From Alphaproteobacteria bacterium (lineage in GTDB: Bacteria > Pseudomonadota > Alphaproteobacteria > CBDBCS01 > JAHZLG01): a stretch of DNA of 5,446 nt. Of this stretch, positions 1-5,446 are shown piece after piece. The position numbers were made by a program, and so were the translations under genes. The DNA is taken from positions 1-5,446 of the forward strand of contig JAHZLG010000279.1 in NCBI GenBank assembly GCA_022599995.1, in the 5' to 3' direction. The notes under the pieces are model-generated. The model did no database searches, was not told the DNA's origin, and saw only the letters and a program-made list of their open reading frames with translations. The number at the start of each line of letters is the position of its first letter. Positions within the stretch are counted from its first letter, which is position 1.

Positions 1-243
1 GGCAAACGCCAACACATTGCTTATATCCTACCGCATCAAATCGTGGGAGAGATAGCACTTATCGATAATTTCCCCCGTACCGCGAGCGTGGTTGCCGTTG
101 AGCCATCCGAAGCCGAGGTGATGGATCGGGTGACTTTCCAGATGTGCATGAAGGATTCCAATCCCTTCATCATTGCCCTTTTGCGGGTGCTAAGCAGTCG
201 ATATCGCTCGCTCGTGAGCAAATTGGGTGTGATAGAAGCCTGA
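1..243 (+). CDS. Cyclic-nucleotide-binding-domain protein, C-terminal part (5' end outside window)
   Basis: The frame is open from the first base and ends at TGA 241-243, giving 80 residues with no start inside the window. The GTG at 43 lies inside the conserved domain and is not the start. Residues 15-29 read VGEIALIDNFPRTAS. This matches the phosphate-binding cassette of the CRP/PKA-type cNMP-binding fold (GE-[ILM]-A-L...PR-[ST]-A), with the cyclic-phosphate-contacting Glu (E17) and Arg (R26) present. The cassette is followed by the last beta strands and an amphipathic helix (DSNPFIIALLRVLSSRYRSL, about residues 53-72). Only 54 residues follow R26, too few for the C-terminal helix-turn-helix of CRP/FNR regulators. 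The product is therefore probably a stand-alone sensor domain, or the C-terminal sensor of a larger protein. By inference it binds cAMP or cGMP in the cytoplasm; the partner is unknown. It lies 275 bp upstream of cobN on the same strand, and nothing ties the two functionally. Confidence 0.8.
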   Translation, partial: GKRQHIAYILPHQIVGEIALIDNFPRTASVVAVEPSEAEVMDRVTFQMCMKDSNPFIIALLRVLSSRYRSLVSKLGVIEA

Positions 244-294
244 TCCAAAAACACCAGAGCAATGAAACAACAGACCCTGCGATCTGGCATAGCC

Positions 295-366
295 TTGGCG
301 CGTGGGTTAGGTGCCTTGTACAGTACAGGATTGGCGCGTGGGTTAGGTGCCTTGTACAATATAGGG
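295..366. repeat. 36-nt direct tandem duplication upstream of cobN
   Basis: Two adjacent 36-nt units, 295-330 and 331-366, match at 33 of 36 positions; the differences are all in the last ten bases. Each begins TTGGCGCGTGGGTTAGGTGC. A short degenerate continuation (ttggtgcctgcc) follows at 367-378. The first unit carries the odd palindrome TGTACAGTACA (318-328), which is broken in the second unit. Each unit also holds promoter-like hexamers. The repeats fill the middle of the 275-bp spacer between the cNMP-binding gene and cobN (244-518). Apart from these repeats and the cobN ribosome binding site, I see no convincing gene, terminator or riboswitch in that spacer. There are no unique spacers between units, so it is not a CRISPR array. 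Confidence 0.9.
331..360 (+). promoter_or_regulatory. Possible sigma-70-like promoter within the second 36-nt unit
   Basis: TTGGCG (331-336) and TACAAT (355-360) are separated by 18 nt and match the TTGACA/TATAAT consensus at four and five of six positions. The first repeat unit carries the same arrangement, TTGGCG (295-300) and TACAGT (319-324), also 18 nt apart. Either could drive cobN, about 150-200 nt downstream. This is a pattern match only. Such hexamers arise by chance, and alphaproteobacterial promoters often diverge from this consensus. Confidence 0.2.
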
Positions 367-509
367 TTGGTGCCTGCCGATCGTGCCGCAACCGACCGCC
401 ATTGCCCGGAGAAATGGACAGTGAACCTTTCTGCGAGGCGAAATTCCTATGATGAAATTGGCCGAAGATAGGGCAGTGAACTATCCGATTGCCCCGCGGT
501 TGCCGGGTT

Positions 510-514
510 GGAGG
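510..514 (+). promoter_or_regulatory. Ribosome binding site of cobN
   Basis: GGAGG lies four bases (GGGC) before the ATG at 519. This supports that ATG over the in-frame TTG at 489, which has no purine-rich sequence in front of it. The G-run continues to 517, so the exact pairing register is ambiguous and the spacing is on the short side. Confidence 0.6.
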
Positions 515-518
515 GGGC

Positions 519-3500
519 ATGCATCTCCCCGTAGGTGAGGTTGTTCCCCTCGACAATGCACCGGTCGATCTAGGACAAGACGCCGCCGATATAGTGTGTG
601 TGCTCTCCGCTGATTCTGACACCCTCATGCTGGCGACCGCCATCGAGCATGCTCGCCAAGCGGGGCACGCGGCATCGTCCCTGTCTATCCGCAGCTGTCT
701 CTCGACCCAGCTAACCCATCCGTACAGTGTCGACCTTTGGATCGAGAAAACGGTGCAGTCTGCCCGAATCGTTTTGGTGCGCCTGCTGGGGGGCGAGGCG
801 TTGTTCCGCTATGGGCTTCGGTCGCTCGCCCAGTGGGCGCGTGCCAATGATGCTGCCCTGATCGTGGTCGCCGCTGCCGGGGAGATCGACAGTCAATTAC
901 TCGAAGCCAGCCATCTTCCCGCGTGGTTTCGAACAACATTCCAACCACAGCACGCGCAGGATACCAGCCAAGAAGAAGCGGCTCAAGAAGAAGCGGCTCA
1001 AGAAGAAGCGGCGCGAGAAGAAGCGGCCAACGCCGCGCAATGGAACAGCCAATTCATCGCAAGCGTGCAGCAATTTCTCTATGAGGGGGGCGAGGCAAAT
1101 TATGCCGCCGTAATTGCGACCTGTGCCCACGCCTTGCAAAAACCTGTTGCGTGCGGTGACCTCGCATCTTTGTTGCCGCAACGCACCGTTGCCCCGGTGG
1201 CACGATGCGGTGTCCATCGCCACATGCCCCACCCTGCTGAGCGAATCGTCTGGGTAATCAGCTACCGCGCCCACCAAATCAGCGGAGACCTTGCCGGAAT
1301 CAACGGGCTCGTGGACGCCCTGTCCGATGCAGGTCTCACCGTATACAGCCTGTATGTCGAGTCCCTGCGCACGGTGGCGACGCGATTGTTTCTACGCTCG
1401 ATGGCACGGGTCGCATCGCCTGATGCCATCGTGTCAACCACGGGGTTCGCGTTGAACACCCCACCGGAGACCCGTCTCTTTGCACAACCGATTCCCGGCG
1501 ACACCCCTGCGTCTAGCCAAGACAAGCACGCCGCGGAAGAAGACAGCCTCGACCCTCTTGCCGCCTTCGATGTGCCCATCGTGCAAGCCATCCAAGTTGC
1601 CGAAAGCTTCGCCCTGTGGGATAGCAAGAAGCAAGGATTGTCCCCACGCGATCTCGCGATGTCGGTGGCCCTGCCCGAGCTCGATGGGCGTCTGTTTTCC
1701 CGCGCCTTTGCATTCAAGACCAGCGAAGAACGCCATCCCCTCCTTCAGACGCCGTTGACGCGCTTCCTGCCCTCGGTCGGGCGGTGCAAAAAAATTGCGG
1801 CCATCGTTGTCGGATGGGTGGCCTTGCGTCACAATCCTTCGCCTACGGTGGCATTCACCCTCGCCAATTACCCCGGCAACGACGGGCGCATTGCCAATGG
1901 CGTCGGACTAGACACCCCTGCCTCGGTGGTCGCCATCTTTGATGCCATGCGGGCTTCGGGCTATCGCATCTCGCCGGTCTTCGCCGATTCCGCCGCGCTG
2001 ATGGCATTTCTGCTCCGGGGCCCGACCAATGCACACCCACAACGAGGAACAGGCACCACTGATGCGACAGACCCCGCGGGCAACCACGGCAATCCCATAG
2101 ACCCCACACACGGCGATGCGCCAATTGCGCCGCCCGTGCAAATGCCGTTGGCCACCTACCTCAGCTTTTTTGCCACCCTGCCGCAAGCACAACAAGAGGA
2201 AGTGACCGACCAATGGGGCGCACCCGAGGCCGACCGCTTCTTCCACCCCAGCACCCAGAGCTTTCACTTGCCGCTCTACCGCTTGCAACAGGTGCTGCTC
2301 GGAATTCAACCCGACCGTGGGGCGGGCATCGACCCCACGAAAACGGCGCACGACCCGCTCTTGCCGCCACCGCATGCCTACATTGCCTATTATGCCGCCC
2401 TCGATGGAAACGTCGTTGATGTCGGAAATGTCGGGGGGGCGGATGGTGCCGGGGGTGGCGGGGGTGCCGATGGTGGCGGGGGTGCCGATGCCATCGTCCA
2501 TGTTGGCAAGCACGGCAGCGTCGAGTGGTTGCCGGGGAAGGCACTCGCCCTCGGGGCTGCCTGCTGGCCTGAGATTCTCTGCAGCAACAAACCGCATATC
2601 TATCCGTTTATTGTCAACGACCCGGGCGAAGGCAGTCAAGCCAAACGCCGCACCCAAGCCGTGATCATCGATCATATGACTCCGCCGCTCGGCAAGGCAG
2701 GCCTTAGCGAGGGATTCACCGCCCTCGAACACCTGATCGACGAATATGCACAGGCACGCGTCCTCGATCCGCGGCGTGCCCGCAAACTGCAGACCAGTAT
2801 TGCCGAGCAGATTCGCCTCCATCGGCTAGATCAGGAAATAGACGCCATCGATACCCCGCGCCGAAGTGTGTCGGTTGCCGATGTTGCTGTCCTCGACGCG
2901 CATCTGTGCGATATTAAGGAGAGCCTTATTCGCGAAGGGTTGCACGTGTTTGGCACCCCGGCGTCGCCGACCCACCATCACCAATTGCTCACCGCCCTTT
3001 TGGTCACCAACCTTGTCGATCGCGATGGGCATAGTTTGCTTTATCAGGCGGCAAAAACCGATCTCGCTATTTCCACCGGTAAGTCCGTTAGCAATGACGT
3101 GTCTCTTGCAGACGGTCACCGTTCTGCAGACGGTCACCGTTCTGCAGACGGTCACCGTCCTGATGGTGGTCACCGTTCTGCAGACGGTCACCGTCCTGAT
3201 GGTGGTCACCGTCCTGCAGACGATCACCGTCCTGATGGCGATCACCGTTCTGATGGTGGTCACCGTCCTGATGGCGATCACCGTTCTGATGGTGGTCACC
3301 GTCCTGATGGCGGGCACCGTCCTGTAGACGGTCACCGTCCTGGTGGGGACGAAAGCTGGAGAGCTGCTCCAGCCCTTGTGCCCATCTTGACGCAGTGGGG
3401 CATCGCCCGCACACAATACTGGCGGCATGAGGACGCCCTCATGGACTGGCTCTATGACCTGATCCACCGTATTGTCGGCAGCTATTCGCAAGCAGTGGCC

Positions 3501-4892
3501 ACCTCAACCGAGCAAGGTGCTGAGCAAGGTGCCGAGCAAGAGCGCACGTTGCTCGACCTGTTTCCGCACACAATGGGGTGTCTCGCCGAACCGCTGCCGA
3601 TCATGGCACGGCGCATTACCGACTGTGCTGCCCACGAAACGGCAGCCCTCTTGCACGCCCTGCAGGGGGGATACGTCGCCCCGGGGCCTGCAGGTGCGCC
3701 CACACGCGGACGCGCGGACGTGCTGCCAACTGGGCGCAATTTCTACAGTGTCGACCCGCGTGGCCTCCCGACCCGTGCTGCGTGGCAAATCGGCGCCGCC
3801 GCGGCAGAGACATTGGTCGATAGCCACTTCCAAACCCACGGCGCATGGCCGCGCCAACTGTTGCTGAATTGCTGGGGCACCGCATGCATGCGGACAGGAG
3901 GCGACGATCTCGCCCAAGCCCTCGCCCTTATCGGCGCGAAACCCCGCTGGGAGCCCCAATCTAATCGCGTGGTGGGCATCGAGATCGTGCCCCTCTCCGT
4001 GATGCGACGCCCCCGTGTGGCGGTGGTGCTCAGGGTTTCGGGTTTCTTTCGCGATGCTTTTTCGGCGCAAATGGCACTGTTTCACCGGGCGGTCGAAGAA
4101 GTCGCCCGTTCGGATGAGGCGGGCGCGCTCGCCAATCGCCAAGACGAGGTGTTCGTGTTCAGCAGTGCCCCGGGGGGCTACGGAGCCGGCATCCAAGGAC
4201 TGATCGACACCGGGGCATGGCAGTCAGAGCAGGAACTCGCCGAATCGTGGATCGCGACTGGAGGGTACGGCTATCGCCCCCCCTCACCATCACCCGGCGG
4301 CGGCGCGGCGCACGACACAACCGACCACGCATGGGGCAGTGCCCAGCACGATGCTTTTCGCGACCAGCTCGCCCAGACGGAGGTCGTTGTGCAAAACCAA
4401 GACAACGAAGAGCACGACCTGCTCGATTCGGATGATTACTATCAATTTGAAGGCGGGGCATCGGTCGCCATCAAGCACCTTACGGGCCAGCATCCTGTCT
4501 CGTATCACGTCTCGACGGCGCGGGTAACCGGACGTGGCCTCGTCGCAGGCGGAACAAATGCCGGGATTCGCGTGCGGTCGCTCGGAGACGAAATTTCGCG
4601 GGTCATTCGCGCCCGCGTGTGCAATCCACGCTGGCAAGCCGGCATGCGCGCCCATGGCTACAAGGGGGCTTTCGAGATGCTCGCGACGCTCGACTACTTG
4701 TTCGGTTTTGCGGCAACCACACAAAGCGTTACGCACCATCATTTTGACCTCGTCTATGATGCGCTGCTCGGGGATGAGGAAAACCGTGCCTTTCTGATGA
4801 AGGCCAACCCCGCAGCCCTCGAAGAGATGCGGCGGCGGTTTCAAGAGGCGATCGATCGCGGCCTATGGGTCACACGCCGCAATTCGCTCTAG
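519..4892 (+). CDS. cobN: Cobaltochelatase large subunit CobN, with repeat insertions
   Basis: CobN is the large, substrate-binding subunit of the ATP-dependent CobNST cobaltochelatase. It inserts Co2+ into hydrogenobyrinic acid a,c-diamide in the aerobic cobalamin pathway, in the cytoplasm; it is related to the magnesium chelatase H subunit. The ATG at 519 was chosen because MHL followed by VDLGQDAADIV matches the usual CobN N-terminus and GGAGG precedes it. Family motifs run in order: ANYPGNDGRIANGVGLDTP (449-467), HVGKHGSVEWLPGK (661-674), YPFIVNDPGEGSQAKRRT (695-712), GLHVFG (807-812), RNFYSVDPR (1073-1081), WGTACMRTGGDD (1119-1130), GFFRDAF (1175-1181), NQDNEEHDLLDSDDYYQFEG (1293-1312) and HGYKGAFE (1379-1386). 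The C-terminus (GLWVTRRNS) is complete. At 1457 residues it exceeds the usual length I recall (about 1,250-1,300). The surplus sits in low-complexity insertions near residues 151-170, 505-540, 639-657, 865-942 and 998-1007. No frameshift breaks the core, so it is probably active. The partner genes cobS and cobT are not in the window. Confidence 0.96.
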   Translation: MHLPVGEVVPLDNAPVDLGQDAADIVCVLSADSDTLMLATAIEHARQAGHAASSLSIRSCLSTQLTHPYSVDLWIEKTVQSARIVLVRLLGGEALFRYGLRSLAQWARANDAALIVVAAAGEIDSQLLEASHLPAWFRTTFQPQHAQDTSQEEAAQEEAAQEEAAREEAANAAQWNSQFIASVQQFLYEGGEANYAAVIATCAHALQKPVACGDLASLLPQRTVAPVARCGVHRHMPHPAERIVWVISYRAHQISGDLAGINGLVDALSDAGLTVYSLYVESLRTVATRLFLRSMARVASPDAIVSTTGFALNTPPETRLFAQPIPGDTPASSQDKHAAEEDSLDPLAAFDVPIVQAIQVAESFALWDSKKQGLSPRDLAMSVALPELDGRLFSRAFAFKTSEERHPLLQTPLTRFLPSVGRCKKIAAIVVGWVALRHNPSPTVAFTLANYPGNDGRIANGVGLDTPASVVAIFDAMRASGYRISPVFADSAALMAFLLRGPTNAHPQRGTGTTDATDPAGNHGNPIDPTHGDAPIAPPVQMPLATYLSFFATLPQAQQEEVTDQWGAPEADRFFHPSTQSFHLPLYRLQQVLLGIQPDRGAGIDPTKTAHDPLLPPPHAYIAYYAALDGNVVDVGNVGGADGAGGGGGADGGGGADAIVHVGKHGSVEWLPGKALALGAACWPEILCSNKPHIYPFIVNDPGEGSQAKRRTQAVIIDHMTPPLGKAGLSEGFTALEHLIDEYAQARVLDPRRARKLQTSIAEQIRLHRLDQEIDAIDTPRRSVSVADVAVLDAHLCDIKESLIREGLHVFGTPASPTHHHQLLTALLVTNLVDRDGHSLLYQAAKTDLAISTGKSVSNDVSLADGHRSADGHRSADGHRPDGGHRSADGHRPDGGHRPADDHRPDGDHRSDGGHRPDGDHRSDGGHRPDGGHRPVDGHRPGGDESWRAAPALVPILTQWGIARTQYWRHEDALMDWLYDLIHRIVGSYSQAVATSTEQGAEQGAEQERTLLDLFPHTMGCLAEPLPIMARRITDCAAHETAALLHALQGGYVAPGPAGAPTRGRADVLPTGRNFYSVDPRGLPTRAAWQIGAAAAETLVDSHFQTHGAWPRQLLLNCWGTACMRTGGDDLAQALALIGAKPRWEPQSNRVVGIEIVPLSVMRRPRVAVVLRVSGFFRDAFSAQMALFHRAVEEVARSDEAGALANRQDEVFVFSSAPGGYGAGIQGLIDTGAWQSEQELAESWIATGGYGYRPPSPSPGGGAAHDTTDHAWGSAQHDAFRDQLAQTEVVVQNQDNEEHDLLDSDDYYQFEGGASVAIKHLTGQHPVSYHVSTARVTGRGLVAGGTNAGIRVRSLGDEISRVIRARVCNPRWQAGMRAHGYKGAFEMLATLDYLFGFAATTQSVTHHHFDLVYDALLGDEENRAFLMKANPAALEEMRRRFQEAIDRGLWVTRRNSL
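969..1028 (+). repeat. 15-nt tandem repeat x4 inside cobN (QEEAA)
   Basis: Four 15-nt units (type caagaagaagcggct) encode QEEAA, QEEAA, QEEAA and REEAA at CobN residues 151-170. Units 1 and 2 are identical. Unit 3 differs at its last base, and unit 4 at its second and last bases. The tract should form a short, highly charged helix in a linker of the N-terminal region. The near-identity at the DNA level points to recent expansion by slippage that kept the frame. Confidence 0.95.
2433..2489 (+). repeat. Gly-rich insertion with perfect 18-nt duplication in cobN
   Basis: A Gly/Ala/Asp-only segment, CobN residues 639-657, sits just before the conserved HVGKHGSVEWLPGK motif. It contains a perfect 18-nt tandem duplication (ggtggcgggggtgccgat, 2454-2471 and 2472-2489), coding GGGGAD twice, after related degenerate units. 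Typical CobN proteins join YYAWL-type sequence to ADAVVHLGKHG with only a few residues, so this is an inserted flexible linker. Its place next to a probable active-site motif is notable. Confidence 0.9.
3111..3344 (+). repeat. 18-nt tandem repeat x13 inside cobN (DGHRSA/GGHRPD type)
   Basis: Thirteen contiguous 18-nt units encode CobN residues 865-942, consensus [DG][GD]HR[SP][AD]. Every unit uses the same codons CAC CGT for His-Arg, so the similarity is at DNA level and not only protein level. Units 1 and 2 (3111-3128, 3129-3146) are identical. A perfect 36-nt higher-order duplication spans 3237-3272 and 3273-3308, and another pair (3147-3182, 3183-3218) differs at one base. Many units contain the odd palindrome ACGGTCACCGT. 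The tract lies in a variable linker between LLYQAAKTDLAI and the resumed conserved sequence around WRHEDALMDWLYDLIHRIV. It is hydrophilic and rich in His, Asp, Gly and Arg, so probably disordered. Confidence 0.97.
3510..3539 (+). repeat. 12-nt tandem repeat x2.5 inside cobN (EQGA)
   Basis: Units gagcaaggtgct (3510-3521) and gagcaaggtgcc (3522-3533), plus a half unit gagcaa (3534-3539), encode EQGAEQGAEQ at CobN residues 998-1007. This is another in-frame expansion in a linker, 165 bp downstream of the 13-unit array. Confidence 0.85.
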
Positions 4893-4915
4893 GCAAGGCG
4901 AGGCGAGGTGAGGCA
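4891..4915. repeat. 5-nt microsatellite AGGYR x5 overlapping the cobN stop
   Basis: The run reads aggca, aggcg, aggcg, aggtg, aggca. The first unit supplies the last two bases of the cobN stop codon TAG (4890-4892), so the repeat starts exactly at the gene end. No terminator hairpin with a T-run is visible between here and 5004. Confidence 0.75.
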
Positions 4916-5004
4916 GGCCGGCAGGGTTCTAACGGAGGAATTGCCCGATAACCGAGGGTGAAATGTCTGCATTGCGGTGTCGCCAATTCTTCGCGCATCG
5001 CACA

Positions 5005-5147
5005 GGTCACATCGCATGGGTCACATCACAGGTCACACCGCACGGGTCACATCGCACGGTCAGATCACGGGTCACACCGCACAGGTCATACCGCACTGGC
5101 ACATCACGCGTCCCACCGCACAGGTCACATCGCGCGTCACATCGACG
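5005..5147. repeat. Degenerate 12-14-nt direct repeat array (GGTCACAYCGCAC), about 11 copies
   Basis: About eleven head-to-tail imperfect copies have consensus GGTCACA[T/C]CGCAC. Copy starts are near 5005, 5019, 5031, 5045, 5058, 5070, 5084, 5098, 5110, 5123 and 5136. Unit length varies between 12 and 14 nt, so the reading frame shifts along the array and no single frame is preserved. This argues against a protein repeat. The array lies between the convergent cobN and minus-strand genes and runs into the last codons of the latter. There are no unique spacers as in CRISPR. It could be a degenerating minisatellite or a protein-binding array; the sequence does not decide. Confidence 0.88.
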
Positions 5148-5446
5148 ATCCGATTCCCACGAACAAGACGTTCTTGCGCGAGTTGTTGCGTGGCTCGTAG
5201 TATCCTAATATCTCCCCTTCATAAACCCCTGAATCATTCGGACGACGCACCAGAATATAGGCCGTTTCAGAATCTGCTACCGTCCAGATTTCCTGAACAT
5301 AACGAACCTCTAGCACTGTGGCATCGCTGAGTCGCCAGCCGACCATGGGGGCTATTTTCGTGCCCGTGCCTTCCTCTTGCCTATTAAAAAAGGTCATCGA
5401 ATTCTCAGGCCCGTAGACATGCTCGAAGTGCGATGTCTGTTGTCCC
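5137..5446 (-). CDS. Unrecognised protein, C-terminal part (5' end outside window)
   Basis: On the minus strand a frame is open from the window edge to TGA at 5139-5137, giving 102 residues. An in-frame ATG at 5397-5395 would give 86 residues. However, the 16 codons upstream of it (GQQTSHFEHVYGPENS) are also open and protein-like, and no strong Shine-Dalgarno precedes that ATG. I therefore treat the start as lying beyond the window. The sequence has mixed, non-repetitive composition with beta-strand-like stretches (ATVLEVRYVQEIW, ETAYILVRR, EGEILGYYEP). It shows no signal peptide, membrane segment or motif I recognise. Base composition appears less GC-rich than cobN. The gene converges on cobN, and its last codons (SSM, stop) lie within the GGTCAC repeat array. 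It is likely a genuine gene end, of unknown function. Confidence 0.6.
   Translation of the reverse strand, partial: GQQTSHFEHVYGPENSMTFFNRQEEGTGTKIAPMVGWRLSDATVLEVRYVQEIWTVADSETAYILVRRPNDSGVYEGEILGYYEPRNNSRKNVLFVGIGSSM

Noticed and set aside
1..243. CRP/FNR-type transcription regulator
   Set aside because: Only 54 residues follow the cassette arginine, leaving no room for the C-terminal helix-turn-helix domain.
295..366. CRISPR array, because the unit is 36 nt
   Set aside because: The units are directly adjacent with no spacers, and there are only two.
262..471. 69-codon ORF starting MKQQTLRSG across the 36-nt repeat
   Set aside because: It is open mainly because the 36-nt repeat lacks stops in several frames. 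It has no clear ribosome binding site and no recognisable domain.
467..485. Hairpin GATAG/CTATC before cobN
   Set aside because: A five-base stem with a nine-base loop is too weak to call a regulator or terminator, and no T-run follows.
489..518. TTG start extending CobN by ten residues
   Set aside because: There is no ribosome binding site before 489. The added residues (PRGCRVGGG) do not resemble CobN, whereas MHL at 519 does and has GGAGG in front.
244..518. Cobalamin riboswitch upstream of cobN
   Set aside because: I looked for the B12-box and other conserved riboswitch segments and saw none. The region is short and largely occupied by the 36-nt duplication.
1908..2822. 304-codon antisense ORF inside cobN
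   Set aside because: It is a shadow of a GC-rich coding gene. The sense strand has conserved CobN motifs throughout, and the antisense product resembles nothing known.
2826..3491. Antisense (RTVTTI repeats) and alternative sense-frame (TVTVLM repeats) ORFs over the 13-unit array
   Set aside because: The repeat unit is a multiple of three and lacks stops in several frames, so these open frames follow automatically from the DNA repeat.
4958..5208. Small ORFs (starts at 4958 and 4963) through the GGTCAC array, rich in HRTGH
   Set aside because: Three frames are open through the array only because the unit lacks stops. Unit lengths of 12-14 nt keep changing the frame, and the ORFs overlap the better supported minus-strand gene. 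A weak GAGGG before 4963 is not enough.

Overview
The window holds one complete gene and two gene fragments. Position 519-4892 (+) encodes a 1457-residue CobN-type cobaltochelatase large subunit. This is the protein that binds hydrogenobyrinic acid a,c-diamide and inserts cobalt in the aerobic (late-cobalt) cobalamin pathway. The start of the window holds the last 80 codons of a cyclic-nucleotide-binding-domain protein (+). The end holds the C-terminal 102 codons of an unrecognised protein on the minus strand. The N-terminal pattern of CobN (MHL...VDLGQ..ADIV) and the aerobic pathway suggest a proteobacterium, most likely an alphaproteobacterium. The genus cannot be read from this sequence. 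The cobN body is GC-rich, while the two fragments look less so.

Layout: 1-243, end of the cNMP-binding gene. 244-518, a non-coding spacer with a 36-nt direct duplication (295-366) and the cobN ribosome binding site (510-514). 519-4892, cobN. 4893-5136, a spacer between convergent genes, holding a 5-nt microsatellite (4891-4915) and a degenerate 12-14-nt array (5005-5147). 5137-5446, the minus-strand fragment, whose stop codon lies inside that array.

The striking property of this window is tandem duplication. cobN carries four in-frame repeat tracts: a 15-nt unit x4, an 18-nt Gly-rich unit x2, an 18-nt His/Asp/Arg unit x13, and a 12-nt unit x2.5. Both spacers also carry tandem repeats. CobN is roughly 180 residues longer than my recollection of typical family members (about 1,250-1,300 aa). 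The surplus lies in variable linkers, while all recognisable CobN core motifs through the C-terminus are intact, so the gene is probably functional. The most interesting element is the 78-residue DGHR-type repeat (residues 865-942). It places 13 histidines and many aspartates inside a metal-inserting enzyme. It could be a metal-binding loop or simply a neutral minisatellite. I do not see a clearly new multi-gene system. No other cobalamin genes, cobalamin riboswitch, RNA gene, insertion sequence or CRISPR array is visible.
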